Positions 39,192-50,708 of a stretch of DNA of 64,000 nucleotides are shown here, piece after piece. The position numbers were made by a program, and so were the translations under genes. Position 1 is the first letter of the stretch; every line of letters starts with the position of its first letter. Source of the DNA: Goekera deserti (GTDB lineage: Bacteria; Actinomycetota; Actinomycetes; Mycobacteriales; Geodermatophilaceae). The stretch lies in the NCBI RefSeq assembly GCF_010685995.1, contig NZ_JAAGWK010000012.1, positions 1 through 64,000 of the forward strand, in the 5' to 3' direction. Below the pieces are notes generated by a model. It was not told the origin of the DNA. It searched no databases and saw only the letters and a program-made list of their open reading frames with translations.

Positions 39192-41357
39192 ATGGCACCG
39201 ACCACCACGCCCCCGGGGACGCCCCCGGGGACGCCGCCCGCAGCCACGCCGCCCGACACCACCCCGCCCGACACCACCCCTCCCGGGACCACCCGCCCCC
39301 GCGGCCCGCGACCGGGCAGGACGCGGCCGGGGGCGGCGAGGACCGGGACCGCCACCGACCGGACGAGCCCCCAGCAGGTCCTGCTGGGCGTCGGCGCGGT
39401 GCTGGTGGTGGCCGTCGGTGCGGCCACGCTGCTGACCGGCGGGAGCCAGGTCGGCCGGGCAGCGGTGGGTGGGCTCGCACTGGTGTCCGCCGGGCTGTCG
39501 GTGCCCGCGGCCACCCGCGGGCTGCGGGTGGCCGAGGAGGCGCTCGCCGCGGTGGGCGCGGTGCTCGCCCTGCTGGTGGCGCTCGACCTGGGCCCGGACT
39601 CCCCCGTGCCGGGCCTGCCGGCCTCGACGCTGGCGGCCGGCGGACTGGCCGTGCTGTTCGCCTCCCTCGCCGGCCGGGCGGAGGGCCCGCTGACCTGGCC
39701 GGTGGCCTCGTGGGCGGCCGTGCAGGTGGGCGTGCTCGGCTGGCTCACCGGCGTCCCGTCGCCCGCACCGTGGCCGCAGGTGGCGCTGGTGGGCACGGCC
39801 GTCACCGGGCTGCTGGCAGCTGCGTACCGCGGCACGCGGGGCCGGGTGGCCGCGACGCCGGTGGGCGCGCAGGCGCGCGCGCACGCCGGTGCCCGCCGGC
39901 GCACCCGGGTCGCCCTCGTCGTCCTGGTCACCGCGCTGCCGTGGTGGGCCGCGGGGGTCCTCTCCGCGCTGGACGCCGCCTGGGGCCCGGCCGGCGCCGG
40001 TGCCGCACGCAGCACGGCGGTGGCGCTGCTGGTGACGGCCGGAGCGGCGCTGGTCCTGGTCGAGCACCACCGCGAGCTGCACCCGTACCTGGGCAACCGC
40101 TGGCTCCTGCCGCTGGCCGGCGGGTCGGTCGCAGCGCTCGGTGTCGCCGGGGCCGCGCACGGCGAGGGCACCGACGCGGTGCAGCTGGCCGGCCACGCCG
40201 GCCTGCTGCTGGCCGTGCTGGTGAGCGCCGCGGCCCAGCGCGGGATCGGCGTCTGGGAGCCGGCCGGAACCGTCGCCGCGGTGACCCTGACGGGCACGGC
40301 GCTGGTGCAGCTGCTGCTGGCCGAGCGGTGGGCCGCGGTGTCGCTGCTGCTGCTGGCGTGCGCGCTGATCGCCGCCGTGGTCGCCGCCCTGCCCCGCGTC
40401 GACCACACCGACGCGGTCACCGTCGCGCTCGCCTGCCTGGCCGCCGGGGTGGGTCTGCAGGCCGCCGCCGGGACGGTGCCGGCCCCCTGGGCGTCGGCGG
40501 CGGTGCTCGTCGTGGCGGTCACCGCTCTGGACGGGGCGGGCGTGCTGCGGGGCGGGCCGGACGAGCGGCCGCTGCTGCGGGTGGGGGCCGGGGCCGCGCT
40601 GGCCGGGCTGCTCGTGGTCACGACGCTGGGCGCGTGGGGCTGGCTGGCCGCGGAGCTCGCCGTCTGGGGCGTGGCCCTGCTGGTCTACGGCGCCCTGCCC
40701 GGGACGACGCCGGGCCCGGACCGCGTGCCCCGGGTCGCCCGGCGTCGGGGGCTGCCCGGCCGGCGGGCACTCGCCGCGGCGCAGGACCGGCAGGACGCCG
40801 AGGATCCGGTCGCCGACGCCGCGGCGGTGGCCGACCCGCAGGCGGAGCGGGCGGACGTCGGCGAGCGCTCCGGGGCCCGCCGTCTCGGGGTGGTGGCCCT
40901 GGTCGCGGGCTGCTGGACGGGTGCAGCGACGGTCGGCATCGGCGTGGTCGAGGTCTACAGCCTCAGCGCGGCCGCGGCGCTGCTGGCGGGGTCGGGCCGG
41001 CAGCTGGTGACGGGCCCGTCCTGGCGGACCTGGGGCCCGGCCTGCCTGGTGGCAGCCGTGCCCTCGGTCCTGCTCGGGCTCGCCGAACCCGATGCCCTGC
41101 GCACCTCGCTGGTGCTGCTGGTGGCGACCGCGACCGTCGGTGCCTCGATCGGCTGGCAGGTGCGGGCGCCGCTGCTGGTGGCCGCCGGCACGCTGCTCGC
41201 CGTGGCCGCCGGGCTGCTCGTCGTCGGCCTGCCGTGGCCGTTGCTACTGGGCGTCGGCGGCGCCGGCGTGCTGCTGCTGGGGCTCGGCACCTCCTACGAG
41301 GAGGAGCGACGGCAGCGGGTGCGAGGTGTGGTGGGCCGGCTGGCCCAGTTCCGTTGA
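39192..41357 (+). CDS. SCO7613-like giant membrane protein, paralogue without zinc ribbon
   Basis: 721 residues from the ATG at 39192. It starts with a Thr/Pro-rich tail (~residues 1-52), then TSPQQVLLGVGAVLVVAVGA, the same block as in the preceding gene, and many hydrophobic helices. The ends also match (LGLGTSYEEERRQRVRGVVG against VGATYEQRRAQAREAVAWVG). The cysteine ribbon is missing, and there is a soluble charged insert around residues 500-560 (RQDAEDPVADAAAVADPQAE). This is a tandem duplication with loss or replacement of the N-terminus. Function unknown. Confidence 0.68.
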   Translation: MAPTTTPPGTPPGTPPAATPPDTTPPDTTPPGTTRPRGPRPGRTRPGAARTGTATDRTSPQQVLLGVGAVLVVAVGAATLLTGGSQVGRAAVGGLALVSAGLSVPAATRGLRVAEEALAAVGAVLALLVALDLGPDSPVPGLPASTLAAGGLAVLFASLAGRAEGPLTWPVASWAAVQVGVLGWLTGVPSPAPWPQVALVGTAVTGLLAAAYRGTRGRVAATPVGAQARAHAGARRRTRVALVVLVTALPWWAAGVLSALDAAWGPAGAGAARSTAVALLVTAGAALVLVEHHRELHPYLGNRWLLPLAGGSVAALGVAGAAHGEGTDAVQLAGHAGLLLAVLVSAAAQRGIGVWEPAGTVAAVTLTGTALVQLLLAERWAAVSLLLLACALIAAVVAALPRVDHTDAVTVALACLAAGVGLQAAAGTVPAPWASAAVLVVAVTALDGAGVLRGGPDERPLLRVGAGAALAGLLVVTTLGAWGWLAAELAVWGVALLVYGALPGTTPGPDRVPRVARRRGLPGRRALAAAQDRQDAEDPVADAAAVADPQAERADVGERSGARRLGVVALVAGCWTGAATVGIGVVEVYSLSAAAALLAGSGRQLVTGPSWRTWGPACLVAAVPSVLLGLAEPDALRTSLVLLVATATVGASIGWQVRAPLLVAAGTLLAVAAGLLVVGLPWPLLLGVGGAGVLLLGLGTSYEEERRQRVRGVVGRLAQFR

Positions 41358-41402
41358 GCTGCCCCGGCGCACTCGCCGCCGGCCGCTGGTCGGTGCTGAT
41401 CA

Positions 41403-41996
41403 CTACATCCGCTGCACCGAGGGGTCGTCGAACAGCACCTCGGCGCACACCGGGCGGTACCCGGCAGCGAGGAAGGCGCGCAGCGACGCGGTGTTGGCCG
41501 GTGCCACCTGCGCCCAGACAGGCGTCCCCGGCGGCAGCAGCGACCGGGCCGCGGTGGCGAGCGCCGTGCCCAGCCCGCGGCCCCGGGCTGACGGGTCGAC
41601 CTCCAGGCTGACCTCCCAGCGCCCGGCCACACCCTGGCCCAGGGTCAGCAGGGCGGCGCCGTCAGACGTCTGCCACACCCGGACGCCGGTGCGGTGGTGC
41701 AGGGCCCGCTCCACCCGGGGGTGGGCCGCCGCGGACACCTCGACCAGAGCCCTGAGCTGCACTGCAGGAGTGGGTGCAGTCGCTGTAGCCACCAGGACGG
41801 CGTCCAGCACACCGGGCGACAGGCCGGTCCGGTCGGCCAGCGCGCTCAGGAAGCGGGCGCCCAGCGGGGCGGCGACCGGGTCGTGCGCCACGGCGGCCAC
41901 CACCCAGGCCGGGTCCACGTCGGCGGCGACCACGTGCCAGGCGGTACCGCCGACGACGAGTGCCCCCGCTCCGGGGAGCGGGGGCACCGTCGTCAC
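41403..41996 (-). CDS. GNAT-family N-acetyltransferase
   Basis: 197 residues if it starts at the GTG at 41996. An ORF start at 42170 would run through hairpin repeat B and is rejected. The C-terminal half has the GNAT acetyl-CoA loop VSLEVDPSARGRGLGTALAT (the R/Q-x-x-G-x-G/A pattern) and a last strand-helix NTASLRAFLAAGYRPVCAEV. The N-terminal half is less conserved. Substrate unknown. It follows the suf genes on the same strand but is separated by the hairpin repeat. Confidence 0.75.
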   Translation of the reverse strand: MTTVPPLPGAGALVVGGTAWHVVAADVDPAWVVAAVAHDPVAAPLGARFLSALADRTGLSPGVLDAVLVATATAPTPAVQLRALVEVSAAAHPRVERALHHRTGVRVWQTSDGAALLTLGQGVAGRWEVSLEVDPSARGRGLGTALATAARSLLPPGTPVWAQVAPANTASLRAFLAAGYRPVCAEVLFDDPSVQRM

Positions 41997-42045
41997 ACTG
42001 CCGTCGGCCGCAGGGTGGCCGCCAGCAGCGATCGCCTGGAACAGG

Positions 42046-42105
42046 CCATCCTGCAGGGGCCCGCGCTGAGCTTGCGAAGCGTGGGGGGCAGGGTGGTCCT
42101 CCTTC
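42046..42105 (+). repeat. Two-stem hairpin repeat (GAGCYTGCGA family), copy B
   Basis: Outer arm CCATCCTGC, AGGGG, inner arm CCCGCGCT, loop GAGCTTGCGA, inner arm AGCGTGGG, GG, outer arm GCAGGGTGG, TCCTCCTTC. Geometry is identical to copies A and C. It lies seven bases beyond the sufT-like stop, whose complement overlaps its 3' flank, and marks the end of the suf operon. Confidence 0.85.
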
Positions 42106-42465
42106 AGACCCGGAAGCCCAGGGCGCGCAGCTGCTCGCGGCCGTCGTCGGTGATCTTGTCCGGGCCCCACGGCGGCATCCAGACCCAGTTGATCCGGATG
42201 TCGTCGACCAGGCCGGGGCCGGGGCCGCCGGTGAGGGCCTGGCGGGCCTGGTCCTCGATGACGTCGGTCAGCGGGCAGGCCGCCGAGGTCAGCGTCATGT
42301 CGATGATCGCCACGTTCGAGTCGTCGACGTCCATGCCGTAGACGAGCCCGAGGTCGACGACGTTGACACCGAGCTCGGGGTCGACGACGTCGCGCATGGC
42401 CTCCTCGAGGTCCTCGATCAGCGCGCTCTTGCCGACCGGCATGGTCGGCGTCTCGGGGGTCTCGC

Positions 42466-42469
<4 letters not shown>
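42104..42469 (-). CDS. sufT: SufT-like MIP18/DUF59 iron-sulfur assembly factor
   Basis: 121 residues; its GTG at 42469 overlaps the sufU stop (GTGA). The DUF59 motif DPELGVNVVDLGLVYG and the reactive-cysteine segment TSAACPLTDVIEDQA are plain, with the C-terminal PPWGPDKITDDGREQL. It helps deliver Fe-S clusters to targets. It is the last gene of the suf operon, followed directly by hairpin repeat B. Confidence 0.9.
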
Positions 42470-45082
<2,613 letters not shown>

Positions 45083-45093
45083 GGGGTGGCTCC

Positions 45094-45426
45094 TCAGGTG
45101 CTGGCCGCGGAGACGTCGACGTACACGTCGTCGCCCTCCACGCGGACCGGGTAGACGGGCACCGGCGCGGTGGCCGGGAGGTGGGTGGGCCGACCGGTGC
45201 GCAGGTCGAAGCACGACCCGTGGAACGCGCACTCGATGGCGGGGGCACCGTCGATCTCGTCGACGTCGCCGTCGGACAGCGGCACGTCGGCGTGCGAGCA
45301 GAGGTCCTCGATCGCGTAGACCTCGCCGCCGAACCGGACGACCGCCACATCGACGTCCGCGAGCTCGACGCGCAGCGCGCCGCCCTCGGGGACGTCGGCG
45401 AGCGCACACGCCCGGACGGCGGTCAT
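45094..45426 (-). CDS. Rieske [2Fe-2S] protein in the suf operon
   Basis: 110 residues. The Rieske ligands are seen in EDLCSHADVPLSDGDVD (C-x-H) and IECAFHGSCFDLRTG (C-x-x-H). It is a soluble non-heme ferredoxin type, as in dioxygenase ferredoxins. It overlaps sufD by four bases and lies ahead of sufC, a place it keeps in many actinobacterial suf operons. It may donate electrons or iron-sulfur state to assembly; that is an inference. Confidence 0.9.
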   Translation of the reverse strand: MTAVRACALADVPEGGALRVELADVDVAVVRFGGEVYAIEDLCSHADVPLSDGDVDEIDGAPAIECAFHGSCFDLRTGRPTHLPATAPVPVYPVRVEGDDVYVDVSAAST

Positions 45427-46775
45427 GCCGGCTGGTCCTCGTGCTCCGGCTCGGCGCGCTCCGGTGTGGCCTGCTCCTCGAGGTCGGGCAGGGCGCCCAG
45501 GCGGCGGTCGATGCCGGCCATCAGGCGGTCCTGCAGCTCGGGGATGCCGATGTGCTGCACGACGTCGGCGAAGAAGCCGCGCACCACGAGGCGGCGGGCG
45601 GTCTCGGAGTCGATGCCGCGGGAGCAGAGGTAGAACAGCTGCTCGTCGTCGAAGCGGCCGGTGGCACTGGCGTGACCGGCGCCGACGATCTCACCGGTCT
45701 CGATCTCCAGGTTGGGCACCGAGTCGGCGCGGGCGCCGTCGGTGAGCACCAGGTTCCGGTTGAGCTCGTAGGTGCTGGTGCCGGTGGCCGCCGGACGGAT
45801 CCGCACGTCACCGACCCACACGGTGTGCGCCTGCTCGCCCTGCAGCGCGCCCTTGTAGACGACGTTGCTGGTGCAGTTGGGCACCGCGTGGTCGACCCAG
45901 AGCCGGTGCTCCTGGTGCTGGGTCTCGTCGGCGAAGTACAGGCCGAGCAGCTCGGCAGAGCCGCCGGGCCCGGCGTACTGCACGTTGCTGACCAGCCGCA
46001 CCAGGTCACCGCCCAGGGTGACGACGACCTGCTTGAACCGGGCGTCCCGGCCGACGACGGCGTCGAACTGGCCACCGTGCACGGAGCCGGCGTCCCAGTC
46101 CTGGACCGAGACCACGGTGACCTGCGCGCCGTCGCCGACGAGCACGCTGACGCCGCCGGAGTAGCGGGCGGAGCCGGAGTGCTCCAGGACGACGGTGGCC
46201 TTCGCGTACGCGCCGACCTCGATCACCAGCTGGCCCCAGACGACCGGCGTCCCACCGGCGGCGTCGGAGTCGGTGCCGGTGAGCCGGACGGTGGCAGGGC
46301 GGTCGAGCTGGGCCTCGGCCGGCACCCGCAGCACGGTGGCGCCGCCGCTGCGCTGGCGGGTGAGCGCCGCGAGCCGGTCGACCGGCTCGGGCAGGCCCTT
46401 CAGCAGCGGGTCGTCGGCCAGCACGCTGGTGAGCTCGACGCCCTCGGGCAGGTCGTCGTCCCAGCTGAGCCGGGCCTCGGAGGGGGCGCCCTCCAGCAGC
46501 GGGCGGACGCGGCGCATCGGGGTGAAGCGCCACTCCTCCTCGCGGCCGGTGACCCGCCCGAAGGCGTCCGGGTCGGTGGAGGTGAACCGCTCGGCGGGCG
46601 ACCCGGTGGGGGCCGGGCCGCCGTGCGAGTGCGACCCGGCGGTCGTGTCGCCGGCGGTGCCGGTGCCCGCCGCGGGGGTGGTGGGCGGGCCGGCCTGGGC
46701 GCCGACGCCGGGGGCGAACAGCTCCCCGGCCAGCGCCGCGGTGTCGGTGGTGAGGGTGGTCTGTGGGTCGGTCAT
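45423..46775 (-). CDS. sufD: SufD, Fe-S scaffold subunit
   Basis: 450 residues. The ATG at 46775 is fixed by overlap with the sufB stop (TGATG); the frame is open far upstream only as a shadow of sufB. The SufBD core is seen in WRFTPMRRVRPLLEG, NVQYAGPGGSAELLGLYFAD and VSSRGIDSETARRLVVRGFF-type segments (here CSRGIDSETARRL). Residues ~15-50 are a low-complexity, glycine/histidine-containing stretch. Forms the scaffold with SufB and SufC. Confidence 0.93.
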   Translation of the reverse strand: MTDPQTTLTTDTAALAGELFAPGVGAQAGPPTTPAAGTGTAGDTTAGSHSHGGPAPTGSPAERFTSTDPDAFGRVTGREEEWRFTPMRRVRPLLEGAPSEARLSWDDDLPEGVELTSVLADDPLLKGLPEPVDRLAALTRQRSGGATVLRVPAEAQLDRPATVRLTGTDSDAAGGTPVVWGQLVIEVGAYAKATVVLEHSGSARYSGGVSVLVGDGAQVTVVSVQDWDAGSVHGGQFDAVVGRDARFKQVVVTLGGDLVRLVSNVQYAGPGGSAELLGLYFADETQHQEHRLWVDHAVPNCTSNVVYKGALQGEQAHTVWVGDVRIRPAATGTSTYELNRNLVLTDGARADSVPNLEIETGEIVGAGHASATGRFDDEQLFYLCSRGIDSETARRLVVRGFFADVVQHIGIPELQDRLMAGIDRRLGALPDLEEQATPERAEPEHEDQPA

Positions 46776-48232
46776 CAGCCGACGGCACCTTCCATCTGCA
46801 GCTCGATCAGGCGGTTGAGCTCGAGGGCGTACTCCATCGGCAGCTCGCGGGCGATGGGCTCGACGAACCCGCGCACCACCATGGCCATGGCCTCGTCCTC
46901 GGACAGGCCGCGGCTCATCAGGTAGAAGAGCTGGTCGTCGCTGACCCGGGAGACCGTGGCCTCGTGGCCCATGGCGACGTCGTCCTCGCGGACGTCGACG
47001 TAGGGGTAGGTGTCCGAGCGGCTGATCGTGTCGACCAGCAGCGCGTCGCACTTGACCGTCGACTTCGAGCCGTACGCGCCCTCGTCGATCTGCACCAGGC
47101 CGCGGTAGGACGTGCGGCCACCGCCGCGGGCGACGGACTTGCTGATGATGTTGGACGACGTGTGCGGCGCCGCGTGCACCATCTTGGCCCCGGCGTCCTG
47201 GTGCTGGCCCTCGCCGGCGAAGGCGATGCTCATGACCTCGCCCTTGGCGTGCTCGCCGGTCATCCAGACGGCGGGGTACTTCATCGTCACCTTGGAGCCG
47301 ATGTTGCCGTCGACCCACTCCATGGTCGCGCCCTCGTGGGCCACGGCCCGCTTGGTGACCAGGTTGTAGACGTTGTTCGACCAGTTCTGGATGGTCGTGT
47401 ACCGGCAGCGCGCGTTCTTCTTCACGATGATCTCGACGACCGCGGAGTGCAGCGAGTCGCTCTTGTAGATCGGGGCGGTGCAGCCCTCGACGTAGTGCAC
47501 GTAGGCGCCCTCGTCGATGATCATGAGGGTCCGCTCGAACTGGCCCATGTTCTCGGTGTTGATCCGGAAGTAGGCCTGCAGCGGGATCTCCACGTGCACG
47601 CCCGGCGGCACGTAGATGAACGAGCCACCGGACCAGACGGCGGTGTTCAGCGCGGCGAACTTGTTGTCCCCGGACGGGATGACCGAGCCGAAGTACTCGC
47701 GGAACAGGTCCTCGTGCTCGCGCAGCGCGGTGTCGGTGTCCAGGAACAGGACGCCCTGCTCCTCGAGGTCCTCGCGGATCTTGTGGTAGACGACCTCGGA
47801 CTCGTACTGGGCCGCGACGCCGGAGACCAGGCGCTGCTTCTCCGCCTCCGGGATGCCCAGGCGGTCGTAGGTGTCCTTGATCTCCGCGGGCAGGTCGTCC
47901 CACGTGGCGGCCTGCGCCTCGGTGGACTTCACGAAGTACTTGATGTTCTGGAAGTCGATGCCGGAGAGGTCCGAGCCCCAGTCGGGCATGGGCTTCTTCC
48001 CGAAGAGCTTCAGGGCCTTGAGCCGACGGTCGAGCATCCACTCGGGCTCGTTCTTGCGCTGGGAGATGTCGCGGACGACGTCCTCGTCGATGCCGCGGCG
48101 CGCGGAGGCACCCGCGACGTCCGAGTCGGCCCAACCGAACTTGTACCGGCCGAGCTGGTCGATCTGCTCGTCCTGGGTCAGCGCGGCGGCCGGCGTGCCG
48201 GTCTGGGTCTCAGGGTCCTGGATGCTGGTCAT
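46775..48232 (-). CDS. sufB: SufB, Fe-S scaffold subunit
   Basis: 485 residues, a typical length. Motifs: [36 protein letters not shown], and the C-terminal [20 protein letters not shown]. No intein is present (the M. tuberculosis homologue carries one). Its ATG overlaps the sufR stop (ATGA), and its stop overlaps sufD. Confidence 0.95.
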   Translation of the reverse strand: MTSIQDPETQTGTPAAALTQDEQIDQLGRYKFGWADSDVAGASARRGIDEDVVRDISQRKNEPEWMLDRRLKALKLFGKKPMPDWGSDLSGIDFQNIKYFVKSTEAQAATWDDLPAEIKDTYDRLGIPEAEKQRLVSGVAAQYESEVVYHKIREDLEEQGVLFLDTDTALREHEDLFREYFGSVIPSGDNKFAALNTAVWSGGSFIYVPPGVHVEIPLQAYFRINTENMGQFERTLMIIDEGAYVHYVEGCTAPIYKSDSLHSAVVEIIVKKNARCRYTTIQNWSNNVYNLVTKRAVAHEGATMEWVDGNIGSKVTMKYPAVWMTGEHAKGEVMSIAFAGEGQHQDAGAKMVHAAPHTSSNIISKSVARGGGRTSYRGLVQIDEGAYGSKSTVKCDALLVDTISRSDTYPYVDVREDDVAMGHEATVSRVSDDQLFYLMSRGLSEDEAMAMVVRGFVEPIARELPMEYALELNRLIELQMEGAVG

Positions 48233-49107
48233 GCGGGCGTCCTCTCCCGGTGGGTCGTCGAGCTGGGGCGGGTGGTCTGTGCAGGGCGGGCCGGGCCGCG
48301 GAGGCCGGTCGGCACGCTGCGCTCAGGTGGTACAGGGCCGGCCGGGGGCGTGTTGTTCCCCGTCCGGGCCGTGGTCTGCGTGGCACTCGCCGCGGTCTGA
48401 GGGGCGCCACCGGGGCGGGCCAGGCCACCCGGGATGTGGGTGGTGCAGACCCCGTCGCCGTGCGCGATCGTGGCCAGCCGCTGCACGTGCGTGCCGACCA
48501 GCCGGCCGATCACCGCGGTCTCGGCCTCGCAGAGCTGCGGGAACTCGGCGGCGACGTGGGCCACCGGGCAGTGGTGCTGGCACAGCTGCCCGCCGCTGGC
48601 GATCGCCGTCGAGGTGGCGGCGTAGCCCTCGGCGGACAGCGCCACGGCCAGGGCCTGCGCCCGGTCCACCGGCTGGCCGCCGTCGGCCTGGGTGGCGGCG
48701 GCCACGGCCGTCGAGCAGCGCTGCTCCAGGCCGGCCAGCTGCTGCTCGGCGACCGCCCGGACGGCGTCCGGACCACCCTGGGCGGCCACGAACCGCAGCG
48801 CGGTCAGCGCCAGGTCGTCGTAGGCGTGCGGGAAGGCCGAGCGCCCGGCGTCGGTGAGGTGGAAGCGGCGGGCCGGCCGGCCGCGGCCGCGGTGCTCGCC
48901 CGGGGTGGCCCGCTCCTGCACCCGCCCGGCGGCGGTGAGGGCGTCCAGGTGCCGGCGGACGGCGGCCGGCGAGACACCCAGCAGCGCCGCCAGCTCCGTC
49001 GCCGTCTGCGGCCCGTGCTCGAGCAGGAGGGCGGAGACCCGGTCGCGCGTGCGCCCGTCGTCGGGGGCACCCGACGACCGGGGGGCGTGCGACAGGGGGG
49101 ATTCCAC
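48229..49107 (-). CDS. sufR: SufR, Fe-S-responsive transcriptional regulator
   Basis: 292 residues from a GTG at 49107. The winged HTH is [23 protein letters not shown] with a wing [13 protein letters not shown]. The C-terminal part has cysteines in [20 protein letters not shown] and HGDGVCTTH, placed to bind an Fe-S cluster as in SufR. The last ~60 residues are a variable Ala/Thr/Pro tail. First gene of the suf operon; in mycobacteria SufR represses its own operon when cluster supply is good. A matching operator overlaps the start (49104-49118). Confidence 0.92.
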   Translation of the reverse strand: MESPLSHAPRSSGAPDDGRTRDRVSALLLEHGPQTATELAALLGVSPAAVRRHLDALTAAGRVQERATPGEHRGRGRPARRFHLTDAGRSAFPHAYDDLALTALRFVAAQGGPDAVRAVAEQQLAGLEQRCSTAVAAATQADGGQPVDRAQALAVALSAEGYAATSTAIASGGQLCQHHCPVAHVAAEFPQLCEAETAVIGRLVGTHVQRLATIAHGDGVCTTHIPGGLARPGGAPQTAASATQTTARTGNNTPPAGPVPPERSVPTGLRGPARPAQTTRPSSTTHRERTPA

Positions 49108-49118
49108 AACACGAGTGT
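49104..49118 (-). promoter_or_regulatory. Candidate SufR operator overlapping sufR start
   Basis: On the minus strand this reads ACACT-CGTGT-TGTGG, close to the ACACT-N5-TGTGA element that I recall for mycobacterial SufR. An AATAGG hexamer (49121-49126) just upstream could be the -10 box, which would put the operator over the transcription start of a nearly leaderless sufR mRNA. The site would give autorepression. Confidence 0.5.
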
Positions 49119-49320
49119 GTCCTATTTCGAGGCTCCCGCAAGCAAGGTCGACCTAACCCCGGGGGCCCCACCTGACCCGGGCGGCCCGGCCGCCAGGCCC
49201 TACCCGGATCGCCCCCGGATCACCGTGTCGACGGCAACTACTGTCGGCGGTGTGCCGGGTCACCGGCCCGATCGGCCGATCCGCCGGTCAGCGGCCGCAC
49301 CGGTGACTAGCATCGCTGGC

Positions 49321-50268
49321 GTGCCCGTCTCCCCTGCGGATCTGCTCGCGCGCCTGGGCCGCCCGGCCGTCGTGACCGGCCTGGCCCTCGCCAACGCCGT
49401 GGCCAACGGCGTGATCGTCGTGACCGGCGGCGCCGTCCGCGTCACCGGGTCCGGGCTGGGCTGCCCCACCTGGCCCGAGTGCATCGACGGCAGCGTCACC
49501 CCGACCGCGGAGCTGGCCGGTCACGGGGTCATCGAGTTCGCCAACCGGCTGCTGACCTTCGTGCTCGCCGTCATCGCCGTCGCCACGGTGGTCGCCGTCT
49601 TCCGGTCGGTGCGCCGCGACCTGCGCCCGCTCGCCGTGATCGGCTTCCTGGGCATCCCGGCGCAGGCCCTGCTCGGTGGCGTCACCGTGCTCACCGGGCT
49701 CAACCCGTGGACGGTGGCCGCGCACTTCCTGGTGTCCAGCGTGCTGGTGGCGGTGGCCACCACGCTGTGGCTGCGGTCCCGGGAGCCCGGGGTCGGCCAG
49801 CTCGTCGTCCGGCCGCAGCTCACCGCCATCACGACCGGCATCGCCGTCACGGTGGCCGCCGTCCTGGTGCTCGGCACGATCGTCACCGGCAGCGGCCCGC
49901 ACAGCGGCGACCCCGAGGCCGGGCGCACCGGTCTGTCGGCCGAGCAGATGAGCCAGCTGCACGCCGACGTGGTGTTCCTGCTGGTCGGTCTGCTGCTGGC
50001 GCTGGTGGTCGCGCTGCGGGCCACCGAGGCACCGGGCCGGGTCCGCCGCGCCGCCCGCGACCTGCTGGTCGTCACGCTGGCACAGGGCGTCGTCGGCTTC
50101 GTGCAGTACTTCACCGACCTGCCCGTCGTGCTGGTGCTGGTGCACATGGCGGGCGCGGTCCTGGTGACGGCGTACACCGCCCGGCTGCTGTGGTCGGTGC
50201 GCGGCCCGGCGTCCGAGCAGCCGCTGGCGACCCCGGCCGCCACGGCCGCCCCCTCGCTGAGCGCCTGA
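49321..50268 (+). CDS. ctaA: Heme A synthase (COX15/CtaA)
   Basis: 315 residues from a GTG at 49321 (another GTG at 49303 is possible). Eight hydrophobic helices; the conserved VTGGAVRVTGSGLGCPTWPEC carries the cysteine pair, and heme-ligand histidines are in GHGVIEFANRLLT, AAHFLVSSVL, MSQLHADVVFLL and LVHMAGAVLV. It oxidises heme O to heme A for the aa3 oxidase. Divergent from sufR, with ctaB on the opposite strand further on. Confidence 0.92.
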   Translation: MPVSPADLLARLGRPAVVTGLALANAVANGVIVVTGGAVRVTGSGLGCPTWPECIDGSVTPTAELAGHGVIEFANRLLTFVLAVIAVATVVAVFRSVRRDLRPLAVIGFLGIPAQALLGGVTVLTGLNPWTVAAHFLVSSVLVAVATTLWLRSREPGVGQLVVRPQLTAITTGIAVTVAAVLVLGTIVTGSGPHSGDPEAGRTGLSAEQMSQLHADVVFLLVGLLLALVVALRATEAPGRVRRAARDLLVVTLAQGVVGFVQYFTDLPVVLVLVHMAGAVLVTAYTARLLWSVRGPASEQPLATPAATAAPSLSA

Positions 50269-50317
50269 CCCGCGTGCCGGGCTAGCCCGACACCCGGCGG
50301 GGGCACGGAGCTCCGAC

Positions 50318-50672
50318 ATGACCTGGACGGTCATCGTCGTGGGGCTGGTCGCCTGCACCGCCGTCGGGGTGCTGGCCGGTCGGCAGATCAGACGCGGGCC
50401 CGGCCGGTGGGTGTCCGCGGTCCTCGGCGGCTCGGTGGTCGTGGCCGGGCTGCTGTTCGTCCCCGTCCGGTGCGCCACCGACGTGCCGGCGTCCGCCGTC
50501 ACCGACGTGACGGACGAGGCGCCGCCGACCGGGTGCACGAGCCTGGCGCGTCGACCTGCCCCGGATCGGCCTGTTCGCCGGCGACACGGTCGGCTACGGC
50601 CTGGCCGTCCTGGGCGCCGGCGCGACGCTGGGCGCCGCCCTGCTCGCGATGGGCAGCGGCCGGGCCGGCTGA
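50318..50672 (+). pseudogene. Small membrane protein, frameshifted
   Basis: The first half reads from the ATG at 50318: MTWTVIVVGLVACTAVGVLA, then GGSVVVAGLLFVPVRC, up to PPTGCTSLA near 50548. There the natural continuation moves by one base into VDLPRIGLFAGDTVGYGLAV and a last hydrophobic segment ending MGSGRAG with a stop at 50670-50672. In either single frame the other half is arginine-rich nonsense. Either one base is gained or lost here, or there is a sequencing error. It looks like a four-helix small membrane protein of unknown function between ctaA and ctaB. Confidence 0.6.
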
Positions 50673-50708
50673 CGGGGCCGTGTCACGGCCGCCGGGCGGG
50701 CCGGGCGC

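Noticed and set aside
37010-40621. 1203-residue minus-strand open frame
   Set aside because: Thr/Ala/Arg/Pro-rich shadow of the two membrane-protein genes on the plus strand; no fold-like patterning, and stop codons are rare by GC alone.
41997-42170. Longer N-terminus of the GNAT protein
   Set aside because: It would be coded by hairpin repeat B and overlap the sufT-like gene; the same repeat-derived peptide appears in unrelated false frames at 20989 and 58319.
46776-48134. Upstream extension of the sufD frame
   Set aside because: Shadow of sufB in another frame; sufD starts at 46775.
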